Positions 25,399 through 33,846 of a stretch of 50,009 bases of DNA are shown here, piece by piece. A program made the position numbers and the translations under genes. Within the stretch, counting starts at the first letter, position 1; every line of letters starts with the position of its first letter. The notes under the pieces were generated by a model. That model saw only the letters and a list, made by a program, of their open reading frames with translations, ran no database searches and was not told the DNA's origin. The stretch comes from Natronorubrum sulfidifaciens JCM 14089 (GTDB taxonomy: Archaea > Halobacteriota > Halobacteria > Halobacteriales > Natrialbaceae), in assembly GCF_000337735.1 (NCBI RefSeq), contig NZ_AOHX01000026.1:376647-426655 (forward strand). The letters run 5' to 3'.

Positions 25399-26031
25399 CT
25401 CCGGTGCGCCCTCGAGGATCGCCACGCCGCTCGAGGCCCCGAGCCGTTCGGCTCCGGCCTCGAGCATGGCCATCGCATCGTCGTAGCTCCCGATGCCGCC
25501 GCTTGCTTTGACGGGGAGATACTCGCGCATGCGCTCGACGTCTTCGATGGTCGCCCCACCATCGGCAAAGCCTGTTGATGTCTTGACCATCGCAGCGTCG
25601 GCTGCAACGGCGGCCTCGCAGGCTCGCTCGATCTCGGCGTCGGTCAGCAGGGCGGTCTCGAGGATCACCTTGACCGGGATCGGTACTGCAGCGACGAGTT
25701 CGGCGAGTTCGGCCCTGACAGCGTCGTCCTCGCCCGCTTGCAGCCGACCGACGTTGATGACGACGTCGAGTTCGTCCGCGCCGGCCTTCCAGGCGAGGAC
25801 GCCCTCCCGCCGTTTCACGTCGTGGTCGTTCTGGCCGTGTGGGAATCCGACGACCGTCGCGAGCGTGACGTCGGGCGCGTACTCGGTCGCCATCTCGAGG
25901 GCGTACGGCGGGATACAGGCGTTCATTCCCCACTCGGCCGCTTCGTCGAGGGTTCGACGAACCGCGGCGGGCGTGGTCTCGGGGCCGAGAACGGTGTGGT
26001 CGATCAGGGGGGCGAGTTCGCTGCGGTTCAT
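25384..26031 (-). CDS. deoC: Deoxyribose-phosphate aldolase
   Basis: DeoC splits 2-deoxyribose 5-phosphate into glyceraldehyde 3-phosphate and acetaldehyde, the last step of deoxynucleoside use. The 215-aa protein has the Schiff-base Lys150 in VKTSTGF, the proton-relay Asp in ADELDVVIN (about 89) and Lys175 in VKASGG. The last residues (EYSSH) are encoded by the right arm of an 81-bp inverted-repeat element, so the C-terminus may differ from relatives. It is divergent from the ribose-1,5-bisphosphate isomerase gene (71 bp), consistent with joint nucleoside metabolism. Confidence 0.95.
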   Translation of the reverse strand: MNRSELAPLIDHTVLGPETTPAAVRRTLDEAAEWGMNACIPPYALEMATEYAPDVTLATVVGFPHGQNDHDVKRREGVLAWKAGADELDVVINVGRLQAGEDDAVRAELAELVAAVPIPVKVILETALLTDAEIERACEAAVAADAAMVKTSTGFADGGATIEDVERMREYLPVKASGGIGSYDDAMAMLEAGAERLGASSGVAILEGAPEYSSH

Positions 26032-26102
26032 ACAGGGAGGACTCGTCGAACGATCAAAAACCCGCCCGATGACTTTTGGCCGCTGGCGTGCAATCAGTTA
26101 CC

Positions 26103-27086
26103 ATGGTCTCCCGTCAATCCGATGTCGATCCGGCAGTCATCGAGACCGCCGAGGACATCGAGGCGATGCGAATCCGAGGGGCGGCGACCATCGCCGACGC
26201 GGCTGCCGAGGCGCTTGCGACACAGGCAAAGCGGTCGGCGGCAACGGAGCCTGACGCCTTCGAGCGCCAGTTGCGAGCCGCCGCGAAAACGCTTTATGAG
26301 ACCCGGCCAACTGCGGTGAGCCTCCCAAACGCACTCCGATACGTGCTTCGCGGGATGGACGGCGAGACGGTCTCCGACCGTCGGGCGACGACGATCGCCC
26401 GCGCCGAGGAGTTCCAACGCGAACTGGCGCAGGCCCAGACCACGCTCGGAACGATCGGCTCGAATCGCCTGTGTGACGGCGACGTCGTGATGACCCACTG
26501 CCACTCGACGGACGCGCTCGCCTGTCTCGAGGCCGCCCTCGAGGACGGCAAATCGCTCGAGGCGATCGTCAAGGAGACACGACCCCGCAAGCAAGGTCAC
26601 ATCACGGCCCGGCAGTTACGCGAGTGGGACGTGCCGGTGACATTGATCGTCGATAACGCGGCTCGGCGGTCTCTCGACGAGGCAGATCACGTACTCGTCG
26701 GGGCAGACAGCATCGCCGCCGACGGGAGCGTGATCAACAAGATCGGCACCAGCGGGTTGGCGGTCAACGCCCGCGAGCGCGGGGTCCCGGTGATGGTCGC
26801 TGCACAGACGATCAAACTCCACCCAGATACGATGACCGGCCACACCGTCGAAATCGAGATGCGAGACGACGCCGAGGTGCTTTCCGAGGAACAGCGAGCC
26901 GACATCGCCAGCGACGCCGGCGACGCCGACGACGGACTCGTCGTCGAGAACCCCGCCTTCGACGTCACGCCACCGCGGTACGTCGACGCCATCGTCACCG
27001 AGCGTGGCCAGTTCCCACCAGAGAGCATTGTGACGCTGATGCGGGACCTGTTCGGCGACGCGATCGGCGAGCCCTGGGAACCGTAG
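26103..27086 (+). CDS. Ribose-1,5-bisphosphate isomerase (eIF2B-like family)
   Basis: This enzyme converts ribose 1,5-bisphosphate to ribulose 1,5-bisphosphate in archaeal nucleoside/AMP degradation. The 327-aa protein carries the catalytic Cys133 (THCHS) and Asp202 (VGADS), at the same numbers as in the Thermococcus enzyme, and the phosphate-site 'GTIGSNR' and 'NKIGTSGLA' segments. These distinguish it from methylthioribose-1-phosphate isomerase and eIF2B relatives. The ATG at 26103 is chosen. Three later genes supply the steps that feed it, a PfkB kinase (28067) and a nucleoside phosphorylase (29606), all on the plus strand. Confidence 0.93.
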   Translation: MVSRQSDVDPAVIETAEDIEAMRIRGAATIADAAAEALATQAKRSAATEPDAFERQLRAAAKTLYETRPTAVSLPNALRYVLRGMDGETVSDRRATTIARAEEFQRELAQAQTTLGTIGSNRLCDGDVVMTHCHSTDALACLEAALEDGKSLEAIVKETRPRKQGHITARQLREWDVPVTLIVDNAARRSLDEADHVLVGADSIAADGSVINKIGTSGLAVNARERGVPVMVAAQTIKLHPDTMTGHTVEIEMRDDAEVLSEEQRADIASDAGDADDGLVVENPAFDVTPPRYVDAIVTERGQFPPESIVTLMRDLFGDAIGEPWEP

Positions 27087-27207
27087 GACTCGAGGCGGCC
27101 ACCAGCTGCGACGCGGACTTCTTTCTCACCGGCTCAGGAGAAAAATCTACTCGAGTAAGCCGTTGTGGATCGGAAAGTGTTAGTCGCTGGTGTGTGCCAG
27201 TACCTGT

Positions 27208-28029
27208 ATGGTAGTACCCGAGGGGTTCGTGCTTCCGCCGTGGTATCTCCTCGTCCCGATACTTGTGGTACTGGCGGGGATCATCGCACTGCTGTGGGCA
27301 CTTGAGCCGCCGGTGACTGATCGGACCGTGCTGGCGTTTGCACCGTGGATGATGTTCGGCTCGACGCTGCACGTGCTGCACCGACTCGATCTCTATCCGG
27401 ACCAGATCGAGACGCTGTTTGCGGCGCCGAGCGTCTATCTGGTGACGGCGATCGTCGCCGGGGCTGCATGGATCATCGCGATTTTCCTGTACGCCGGCGG
27501 GCTTCAGCCGACGATTGCGCGGTTCGTCGGCATCTCCGGCACCGCCTTCTTCGCCGTCTTCGCGATGATCACGCTCAACGTCGGCTGGGAGCAGGGAACG
27601 TTCGAGCCGTTCTGGCCAGTTATCGCCGTCGTCGCCACCGGCGTCGTCACCGCACTCGCTTGGGTCGTGCTCAGTCTCCGATTTACCGATGTCGCCGCGA
27701 CGACGGGCGCAACCGGTGTCCTCGTCGTCTTCGGCCACACGTTAGACGGCGTCTCGACGGCGATCGGCTACGATGTCCTCGGTGCCGCCGAGGAAGTCCC
27801 CCTTTCGCGGCTGATCCTCGAGGCCGGCGAGACGCTGCCGACCGAGCCGTACATCGGTGCCGGCTGGCTGTTCGTCCTCGTCAAAGTCGTCCTCGCGCTG
27901 GTGATCCTCGGACTGTTCAAAGAGTACGTCGACGAACAGCCCCAACAGGCCCGGCTGATCCTTGCACTGCTCGCCGCGGTGGGACTCGGGCCGGGCGTCC
28001 ACAACGTCTTGCTCTTTATTATCACCTAG
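27208..28029 (+). CDS. DUF63 family membrane protein
   Basis: A 273-aa protein with seven or eight hydrophobic segments covering nearly its whole length. 'FGSTLHVLHRL', 'HTLDGVSTAIGYDVLG' and the C-terminal 'GLGPGVHNVLLFII' match the archaeal DUF63 family. Conserved His/Asp within membrane helices hint at an enzyme, but none is proven. It lies between the ribose-1,5-bisphosphate isomerase and PfkB genes, all on the plus strand; the 37-bp gap to PfkB suggests possible cotranscription. Confidence 0.9.
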   Translation: MVVPEGFVLPPWYLLVPILVVLAGIIALLWALEPPVTDRTVLAFAPWMMFGSTLHVLHRLDLYPDQIETLFAAPSVYLVTAIVAGAAWIIAIFLYAGGLQPTIARFVGISGTAFFAVFAMITLNVGWEQGTFEPFWPVIAVVATGVVTALAWVVLSLRFTDVAATTGATGVLVVFGHTLDGVSTAIGYDVLGAAEEVPLSRLILEAGETLPTEPYIGAGWLFVLVKVVLALVILGLFKEYVDEQPQQARLILALLAAVGLGPGVHNVLLFIIT

Positions 28030-28066
28030 ACTTTTTTCGGCGTCCATCGTCTTGCTGTAGCATCGA

Positions 28067-28939
28067 ATGGCACCCACCGTCCTCACTGCTGGCCACGTCA
28101 ACTGGGACGTGACGCTCCGGGTCGACCGCCTCCCCGAAGCCGACGGCGAGGCGATGATCCGTACACACCGCCAAGCCGGCGGTGGCAGCGCCGCAAACGT
28201 CGCCGCCGCACTCGCCCGACTGGAGATCGATACCGGCCTCATCGGCAGCGTCGGCGACGACGACACCGGCCGTCTCGCGAGACGTGCTCTCGAGGAGGCG
28301 GGCGTCTCGCTGTCGGGACTGCGCGTCGTTGAGGGGGCCGAAACGGCCGTTAAGTACCTGCTCGTCGACGACGACGGCGAGGTCGCAATCCTTGGCAACG
28401 ACGGCGTCAACGAGGCCATCCGGCCGGCGGACCTCGAGGCCGAGCGCATCCGCGCGGTCGACCACGTCCATCTCACGAGTCAACGGCCGGAGACCGCGGC
28501 CGCGATCGCCACCATCGCGACGAACGCTGGCGTCACCGTCAGTTTCGATCCCGGCCGCCGCGTTGGCGACCGTGCGTACGACGCGACGCTTTCGGCCGCC
28601 GACGTGCTGTTCGTCACCGAGCGCGAAGCCGACGCGCTGGCCGACGTCGGCGAGACGGACGGCCAACTCGTCGTCATCACTGCCGGTGACGACGGCGCGA
28701 CGGTTCGAACGCCGGACGGAACCGCCACTCATCCCGGATTCGACATCGAACCCGTCGACACGGCCGGGGCCGGCGACGCGTTCGCGGCGGGCTTTCTCGC
28801 GACTCGACTCGAGGGTGGTGACATCGAGACCGCCCTCGAGTACGCACACGCCTGTGGGGCGCTCACTGCGGGCCGAGAGGGGGCACGGAGCGCGCCGACG
28901 AGAGCCGAACTCGAAGCGTTTCTCGCCGATCACCCGTGA
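28067..28939 (+). CDS. PfkB-family sugar/nucleoside kinase, candidate ribose-1-phosphate kinase
   Basis: A 290-aa ribokinase-like protein: substrate-site 'GGGSAANVAAALA' (38-50) and the anion-hole/catalytic motif DTAGAGDAF (231-239, catalytic Asp237). Halophilic archaea use a PfkB enzyme to phosphorylate ribose 1-phosphate with ATP, giving ribose 1,5-bisphosphate, the substrate of the isomerase encoded at 26103. The nucleoside phosphorylase downstream (29606) would supply ribose 1-phosphate. The exact substrate is inference; ribokinase, KDG kinase or adenosine kinase activity is possible. Confidence 0.9.
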   Translation: MAPTVLTAGHVNWDVTLRVDRLPEADGEAMIRTHRQAGGGSAANVAAALARLEIDTGLIGSVGDDDTGRLARRALEEAGVSLSGLRVVEGAETAVKYLLVDDDGEVAILGNDGVNEAIRPADLEAERIRAVDHVHLTSQRPETAAAIATIATNAGVTVSFDPGRRVGDRAYDATLSAADVLFVTEREADALADVGETDGQLVVITAGDDGATVRTPDGTATHPGFDIEPVDTAGAGDAFAAGFLATRLEGGDIETALEYAHACGALTAGREGARSAPTRAELEAFLADHP

Positions 28940-29029
28940 CCGGTGATTTATATATGTCAATCACCTCAACTGAACACCCCCAATTCGACCGCTGTCTCTC
29001 GGTTCTCATCCGACGTTGTCTGACGGCAA

Positions 29030-29037
29030 GTATATAA
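29030..29037 (+). promoter_or_regulatory. TATA box of the HalOD1 gene
   Basis: GTATATAA lies about 55 bp before the ATG at 29090, so this message should carry a leader of roughly 30 nt, unlike most genes here. Confidence 0.65.
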
Positions 29038-29064
29038 GTGGAGGCGTTGGCCACTTGGATAGAA

Positions 29065-29082
29065 CGTCACGGGAACGTGACG
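29065..29082 (+). promoter_or_regulatory. Perfect hairpin/inverted repeat in the leader of the HalOD1 gene
   Basis: CGTCACG and CGTGACG are exact inverted arms around a GGAA loop, ending 7 nt before the ATG with a GGAG-like purine run between. It could be an RNA stem that masks the ribosome site or a dimeric operator just downstream of transcription start. Confidence 0.5.
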
Positions 29083-29089
29083 GAGAGAC

Positions 29090-29392
29090 ATGACAGAACG
29101 AAAGAGCAGTACGTCCCATGGATGTACGTTTCGGCAGCGCATCCAGTACGACCGGACGACGGAGGAGTCGCCAAGTATCGCCGCTGCAACGGCGCTGGCA
29201 CAGTATCATGGGGAGGACGTTGCGGAAACCGACACACGACTGTACGACTATATCGATCCCGACGCACTCGATGCCCTCTTTGCGGAGACAGAGCGGGGAT
29301 GTAGCCGACAGTCGGGAACCGTCGAGTTCACAGTCGAGGAGGTGACGGTCGCGGTTCGACCCGACTCGATCGAGGTGTACCGGACCGAGTAA
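29090..29392 (+). CDS. HalOD1 output-domain protein
   Basis: A 100-aa protein matching the haloarchaeal HalOD1 output domain (SPSIAAATALAQYHGEDVAETDTRLYDYIDPDALDALF...VEFTVEEVTVAVRPDSIEVY). This domain is found fused to receiver domains or alone and is thought to be a signal-output module. No kinase or receiver lies next to it. The leader contains a perfect hairpin. The gene sits between the PfkB and phosphorylase genes but has its own promoter. Confidence 0.85.
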   Translation: MTERKSSTSHGCTFRQRIQYDRTTEESPSIAAATALAQYHGEDVAETDTRLYDYIDPDALDALFAETERGCSRQSGTVEFTVEEVTVAVRPDSIEVYRTE

Positions 29393-29605
29393 TCGGCGGG
29401 ACAACGACCCACTGCGACGGTCGACTGTCGCCAGTCTCCGGCCGGACCACAGGGCGAGACCGGTCCGACCGGGAGTGACAGCGTGTCGGCCGTCCGAATC
29501 GTCGATTCGGCCACACCGCGTGGGGAGAGGGTCGCCGTCGTTCACGTCGGTGGACTCGAGGCACGTCCTCGAACCTTTTTTCTCGCCACCACCGAAAGCA
29601 GGCGT

Positions 29606-30334
29606 ATGGCAACCCAACCACATCTGCTGGTCGACGAGGGAGACCTGACCGATCGCGTCCTTATCCCGGGCGACCCGGGCCGCGTCGATCGGATCGCCAG
29701 CCACTGCGACGAGGCTGAAACGGTCGCCGAAAACCGCGAGTACAAGGTCGTCAACGCCACCTACAAGGGCCAAGAGCTGACGATCTGCTCGACCGGGATC
29801 GGCTGTCCGTCGGCCGCGATCGCGATCGAGGAACTGGCAAACGTCGGCGTCGAGACGTTCATCCGTGTCGGCACGACCGGCGCGCTCCAGTCCGACATCG
29901 AGATCGGCGACATGGTCGTCGCAACCGGCGCTGCGAAAAACGAGGGGACCACGAAACGGTACGAGGCCGTCGAGTACCCCGCCGTCCCGGATTACGACGT
30001 GCTGTCGGCGCTCGTCGATTCCGCCGAGGCAAACGACGAAGAGGTTCACGTCGGGCCTATCGCCTCCGACGACGCCTACTACGCCGAGTCCGAGGACGCC
30101 GTCGCCGACTGGGAGGCTGCCGGCCTGCTCGCCGTCGAGATGGAAGCCGCCGCCGTCTTCTCGCTGGCCCGCCGCAAGGGCCTGCGCGCCGGCGCGATCT
30201 GTACTGTCGACGGCAACCTCGTTGAAGGCACGCAGAAAGGCACCGACACCGAAGACGACGAACTCCCCGAGAAGGCCAAGAACAACGTCGCCCGCGCGAT
30301 CGACATCGCCCTCGAGGCGGTCGTCGACCTGTAA
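29606..30334 (+). CDS. Nucleoside phosphorylase (uridine/purine nucleoside phosphorylase family)
   Basis: A 242-aa hexameric-type phosphorylase that cleaves nucleosides with phosphate to base plus (deoxy)ribose 1-phosphate. GDPGRV (22-27), STGIGCPSA (62-70), RVGTTG (87-92) and the ribose-site EMEAAAVF (178-185) are present. The base-specificity residues cannot be judged by eye, so uridine versus guanosine/adenosine use is open. Its product would feed the PfkB kinase at 28067 and the isomerase at 26103. The ATG at 29606 is chosen; the reading upstream of it lacks conserved sequence. Confidence 0.95.
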   Translation: MATQPHLLVDEGDLTDRVLIPGDPGRVDRIASHCDEAETVAENREYKVVNATYKGQELTICSTGIGCPSAAIAIEELANVGVETFIRVGTTGALQSDIEIGDMVVATGAAKNEGTTKRYEAVEYPAVPDYDVLSALVDSAEANDEEVHVGPIASDDAYYAESEDAVADWEAAGLLAVEMEAAAVFSLARRKGLRAGAICTVDGNLVEGTQKGTDTEDDELPEKAKNNVARAIDIALEAVVDL

Positions 30335-30347
30335 GGCGCAGTCACGA

Positions 30348-31856
30348 TCACTTCGGGGGTGGGTCGTCAGCCCGCCGCTGTTCGATCCGCTGTGCCTGTG
30401 TCCAGTCGAGTTTGCGATTCGAGAGCACGTCGAGCAGACATTTCAGATTCAAGGCGTCGTGAAAGTGTTTGTAGCCGACGACGAACAGGGGTGCATAGAC
30501 GAGCAATCGCCAGTCTTCGCCCTCGATCAGGATGCCGAGTGCAGCGATGAGCACGATGATACTCGTAAAGAACACGAAGAGTGCGAGCACCTGAACGACC
30601 TGTCCAGTGAGTGCAAGCCAGACGATAAAGCCGAGGATGATCCAGGTCGCGATCGGCAGGAAGAACATCTCGACCAGTCGGAACGGAACCGCGAGCCGAT
30701 GGAGTAACCCGTAGGAGGGATCGACGAGGACGCGACGGTGTTTGAACAGCGTCATGTAGTTCCCGCGATACCACCGGAGCCGCTGATTGTACAGCGAGGC
30801 CCAGGTATCCGGGGCCTCGGTGTAGACGCGGGCGTCGCTGACGGTAACACGGTAACCCGAACGGAGGACCTTCATCGTCACGTCGAAATCCTCGGTCAGC
30901 GTCTCGGGATCGTACGCGAAGACGCCCTCGAGTGCGTCGCGGCGATACGCGCCCAGACAGCCGGGGACGATCAGGACGATCCCGAAGTGATCGAGCATCC
31001 GCCGATAGATGTTCACCCCGATCGTGTACTCGAGTTGTTGACAGCGAGTCAACAGCGAGTCGCGGTTCCAGATCGTCACGTTGCTCGCGACTGCCCCGAG
31101 GTCGGGATCGTCGGCGAACGGGGCGACGATCCGTGTGAGTGCATCAGGTGCGACGATGCTGTCGGCATCGACCGTGGCGATGATCTCGCCCTCAGCGAAC
31201 AGCAAGCCGTAGTTCAGCGCAGAGTACTTGCCGCCGTTTGCTTTCGTCACGACGCGAACGAGGTCGCTATCGAACGAGCGTGCCTCGGCAGCCGTCTCGT
31301 CCGTACTCCCGTCGTCGATGACGATGATCTCTATCTGCTCGGTCGGATACTCCGCCTCGAGTAGTGAGGTGATCGCTCGGCTGACGTAGCCGGCCTCGTT
31401 GTACGCCGGCACGAGGACGCTCAGTGATGGATACGGTGGCGACGGCGTCGCTCTCGAGTCACTGACCTGATCGTGATAGATGGCGATGAGGGCGATGAAC
31501 CAGTAGTAGATGAAGATGAGCGCGATCGCGATGAGATGGACGAACTGGATGGGGGACGGAGCCACCCAGCCGATCACGACGATGCCGACCGCATAGCCAC
31601 ACAGCACGAGCGCCAGCGTGCCGACGCCGAAGACGCCACGATACCAGGGCCGGTACGTGACCACGTAGTACGACCAGCCGACGTAGCAGGCCATGAGCAG
31701 CCCGAAGCCAGCGACGGCGTACAGCGAGCCATCGTCCATCACGCCGACGAGCAACCAGAACGGAAACACCGCCGAGAGAAACAGCGCGACCGAGAGCCAC
31801 CTGACCGACCGGAGTCGCGTCCAGAGTCGGGCCCCGACAGCAGCCACCCGGCTCAT
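30348..31856 (-). CDS. Membrane glycosyltransferase family 2, poly-N-acetylhexosamine/cellulose synthase-like
   Basis: A 502-aa processive GT2 enzyme. Four N-terminal helices (about 20-128) precede a GT-A domain with DDGSTDET (181-188), DAD (230-232), the catalytic TED (321-323) and the chain-binding QRLRW (358-362). Three or four C-terminal helices follow (about 395-470). This D,D,TED,Q(Q/R)xRW set marks cellulose, hyaluronan and poly-GlcNAc synthases. Its start overlaps the deacetylase stop by 4 bp, a PgaC/PgaB-like pairing, so a partly deacetylated surface polysaccharide is a fair guess. Confidence 0.93.
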   Translation of the reverse strand: MSRVAAVGARLWTRLRSVRWLSVALFLSAVFPFWLLVGVMDDGSLYAVAGFGLLMACYVGWSYYVVTYRPWYRGVFGVGTLALVLCGYAVGIVVIGWVAPSPIQFVHLIAIALIFIYYWFIALIAIYHDQVSDSRATPSPPYPSLSVLVPAYNEAGYVSRAITSLLEAEYPTEQIEIIVIDDGSTDETAAEARSFDSDLVRVVTKANGGKYSALNYGLLFAEGEIIATVDADSIVAPDALTRIVAPFADDPDLGAVASNVTIWNRDSLLTRCQQLEYTIGVNIYRRMLDHFGIVLIVPGCLGAYRRDALEGVFAYDPETLTEDFDVTMKVLRSGYRVTVSDARVYTEAPDTWASLYNQRLRWYRGNYMTLFKHRRVLVDPSYGLLHRLAVPFRLVEMFFLPIATWIILGFIVWLALTGQVVQVLALFVFFTSIIVLIAALGILIEGEDWRLLVYAPLFVVGYKHFHDALNLKCLLDVLSNRKLDWTQAQRIEQRRADDPPPK

Positions 31857-33172
31857 GACGCCACCGATCCGCGGTTCGCAGTCGTCGCCTCGATCGGTTC
31901 GAGCACCCGCCAGCCGTCGTCGGTCTCTTCGATTTCGTCCGCCTCGAGGCCAGCGTCGAACTGCTCGAGGGTCATGAACGTGACGTCGTCAGTCGCTTTC
32001 ATGTGCTGGATGAGCGACCGGAGGCGCTCGAGGCGCTGGTCGCTCGTGAAATACTGGTAGTGGATCATCTGGACGTGGACCGCGTTGGTCTCGACGGAGC
32101 GGTCGAAGGAGTCGGTCAGCGTCTCGAGGTCGTACAACGGCACCTCGTCCGTCCCGTCCTCGGCGGCGGTCCAGTTCTCGAACGCCTGAGTCTCCGGCAC
32201 GTGCCGAATGCCGTCGGCCTCGAACGGTGGCGTGGCGTTGTACTGCATCGATGTGAACCAGTCACCGCCGGAGACGACCGAGTACTCCGCCTCGGCCAAC
32301 ACGTCGACCGTGCTCTCGTCGTACGTGTTCATCGGTGGAATGAACGTCTTCGACGGGCGGTCGACACAGTCGTGCATGAGCTCCTCGCCAGCGGCCAGCC
32401 ACTCCGCCTGCGTCGTCGCGGGCATGCCACCGAACTCGCTGCCGTTGTAAAAGTCGGTCTGCGCTTCGTGTGTGTAGCCGTGTAGTGCCATCTCGAACTG
32501 GCCCGGATACTCGGTCTCGAGCGAGCGGAGGTACGAACAGGTCGTCTCGTCTGCCGTAATCGGCTGTTCGCCGCCGACCATCGGAATAATCCCGAGTGTG
32601 ACGGGAACTTCCTCCTCGATAAACACCTGATCGACGGCTCGCATCGCTTCGGGGTTGTACCACGGCTGGATGTCATCGTTTCTGAAGATGACGATGGTGT
32701 CGTACTCCTCCCACGTGCGGTCGATCGGTGCGGCGTCGGTCTGCTCCGATTCCAACACCGTACTGACCGAGATGGCGACGGCAACTCCCGACAGCAAGAT
32801 CACGACGACCAGCACCGACGCCAACAGCCGCTGACCGTGATCCGAGGTCGGAAGATACCGATCCGGCAGCCAAGAAAGCTCACCGCCGGGCGTCGGCGTC
32901 GGCAGTTCGGGAAACGTAATCTCCCGGCGCTCGAGGGCGGTTCCCGCCGGCTCGGACTCGACTTCGAACCGTCGCCCACAGTCACGACATCGACAGACGG
33001 TGTTGACTGCCGCCAGCGTGTCTGTCCGCGTGGACTGCCCGCATTTCGGACACGGTCCGTCCTCGACAGCCGTCGCTGTGCTAACGTGTCCACAGCGATG
33101 TTCGACGATCCGTTCGGTCGTCACCGACGACGAGCCACACTGCTGGCACTCCCCTTTCGAGTGTCCCCCCAT
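31853..33172 (-). CDS. Membrane-anchored polysaccharide deacetylase with N-terminal zinc ribbons
   Basis: A 439-aa protein. Residues 9-65 hold zinc-ribbon-like Cys pairs (C9/C12, C27, C41/C44, C60/C62/C65), then comes one helix (about 116-137). A NodB-like carbohydrate esterase domain follows, with the metal Asp pair in FRNDDIQPW (166-167) and HGYTH (His231, His235). The helix predicts cytoplasmic ribbons and an outer catalytic domain. I start at the ATG at 33172, since a TATA-like TTACAATA lies about 30 bp upstream. It is the first gene of an operon with the GT2 synthase. Confidence 0.9.
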   Translation of the reverse strand: MGGHSKGECQQCGSSSVTTERIVEHRCGHVSTATAVEDGPCPKCGQSTRTDTLAAVNTVCRCRDCGRRFEVESEPAGTALERREITFPELPTPTPGGELSWLPDRYLPTSDHGQRLLASVLVVVILLSGVAVAISVSTVLESEQTDAAPIDRTWEEYDTIVIFRNDDIQPWYNPEAMRAVDQVFIEEEVPVTLGIIPMVGGEQPITADETTCSYLRSLETEYPGQFEMALHGYTHEAQTDFYNGSEFGGMPATTQAEWLAAGEELMHDCVDRPSKTFIPPMNTYDESTVDVLAEAEYSVVSGGDWFTSMQYNATPPFEADGIRHVPETQAFENWTAAEDGTDEVPLYDLETLTDSFDRSVETNAVHVQMIHYQYFTSDQRLERLRSLIQHMKATDDVTFMTLEQFDAGLEADEIEETDDGWRVLEPIEATTANRGSVAS

Positions 33173-33293
33173 CGACTCGACAGTCCCATACTCGGAGTAT
33201 TGTAATGACTCTCCTACTGACAGGTAGCTGGGACCTGTCGGGTGGGTGGCCATCGATACCAGTTGTTTTGCCGATCGCGAGACGATATCGGAT

Positions 33294-33839
33294 ATGAGCG
33301 ATCCATCGACCGACCACGGTTTCGACCTCGAGCGAGCCTACGACTGCGACGAACTCGCCGCCGTCGTCGACGAGCTCAAGACGGCACTGACAGCCGACAA
33401 GCCGCTGTGGCTGACCGACGGCGAACGGGCCACCCGAGTCACGTTCCCCTCGCACGTGGTTGCGACCGTCGGGACGCGCCACGACGATGCCGAGCCGACG
33501 GTCTCCGAACTAACACTCACGCTCGAGTGGGACGATCCGGACGGCTCGAGGCTCCGACTCGAGGACGGCGAGGACGCGTCCGAGCTGCCGGGTGAACGGC
33601 CGGTAGTCGCGGGCGATTCGGAGACGGATGCATCGGCGACCGATCACCGCGAGCGAACCAGTCGGTTCGAGGTCTACGAAGACCGCGCCGGACAGTGGCG
33701 CTGGCGGTTGGTCCACTGGAACGGCAACATCATCGCCGACAGCGGTGAGGGGTACGCCTCGCGATCGAACGCCAGACGCGCCGCACGCGGCGTCATGCGC
33801 AACGCACCGACGGCGACACTCGAGGACGGTGAGCGCTGA
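33294..33839 (+). CDS. HVO_2922-type protein (amphi-Trp-like plus DUF1508 domain)
   Basis: A 181-aa protein with two parts. Residues 8-85 resemble the amphi-Trp domain (CDELAAVVDELKTALTADKPLWLT...ELTLTLEWDD). Residues about 125-172 are a DUF1508/YegP unit (FEVYEDRAGQWRWRLVHWNGNIIADSGEGY). The joining region is acidic. No biochemical role is established. The ATG at 33294 is used, and the deacetylase gene is divergent with 121 bp between. Confidence 0.87.
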   Translation: MSDPSTDHGFDLERAYDCDELAAVVDELKTALTADKPLWLTDGERATRVTFPSHVVATVGTRHDDAEPTVSELTLTLEWDDPDGSRLRLEDGEDASELPGERPVVAGDSETDASATDHRERTSRFEVYEDRAGQWRWRLVHWNGNIIADSGEGYASRSNARRAARGVMRNAPTATLEDGER

Positions 33840-33846
33840 CGGGCGC

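Noticed and set aside
29393-29480. Fourth copy of the structured intergenic element (GACGGTCGACTGTC near 29416)
   Set aside because: Only a weak match to the left arm and no GACAGCAGYCCGTCT right arm.
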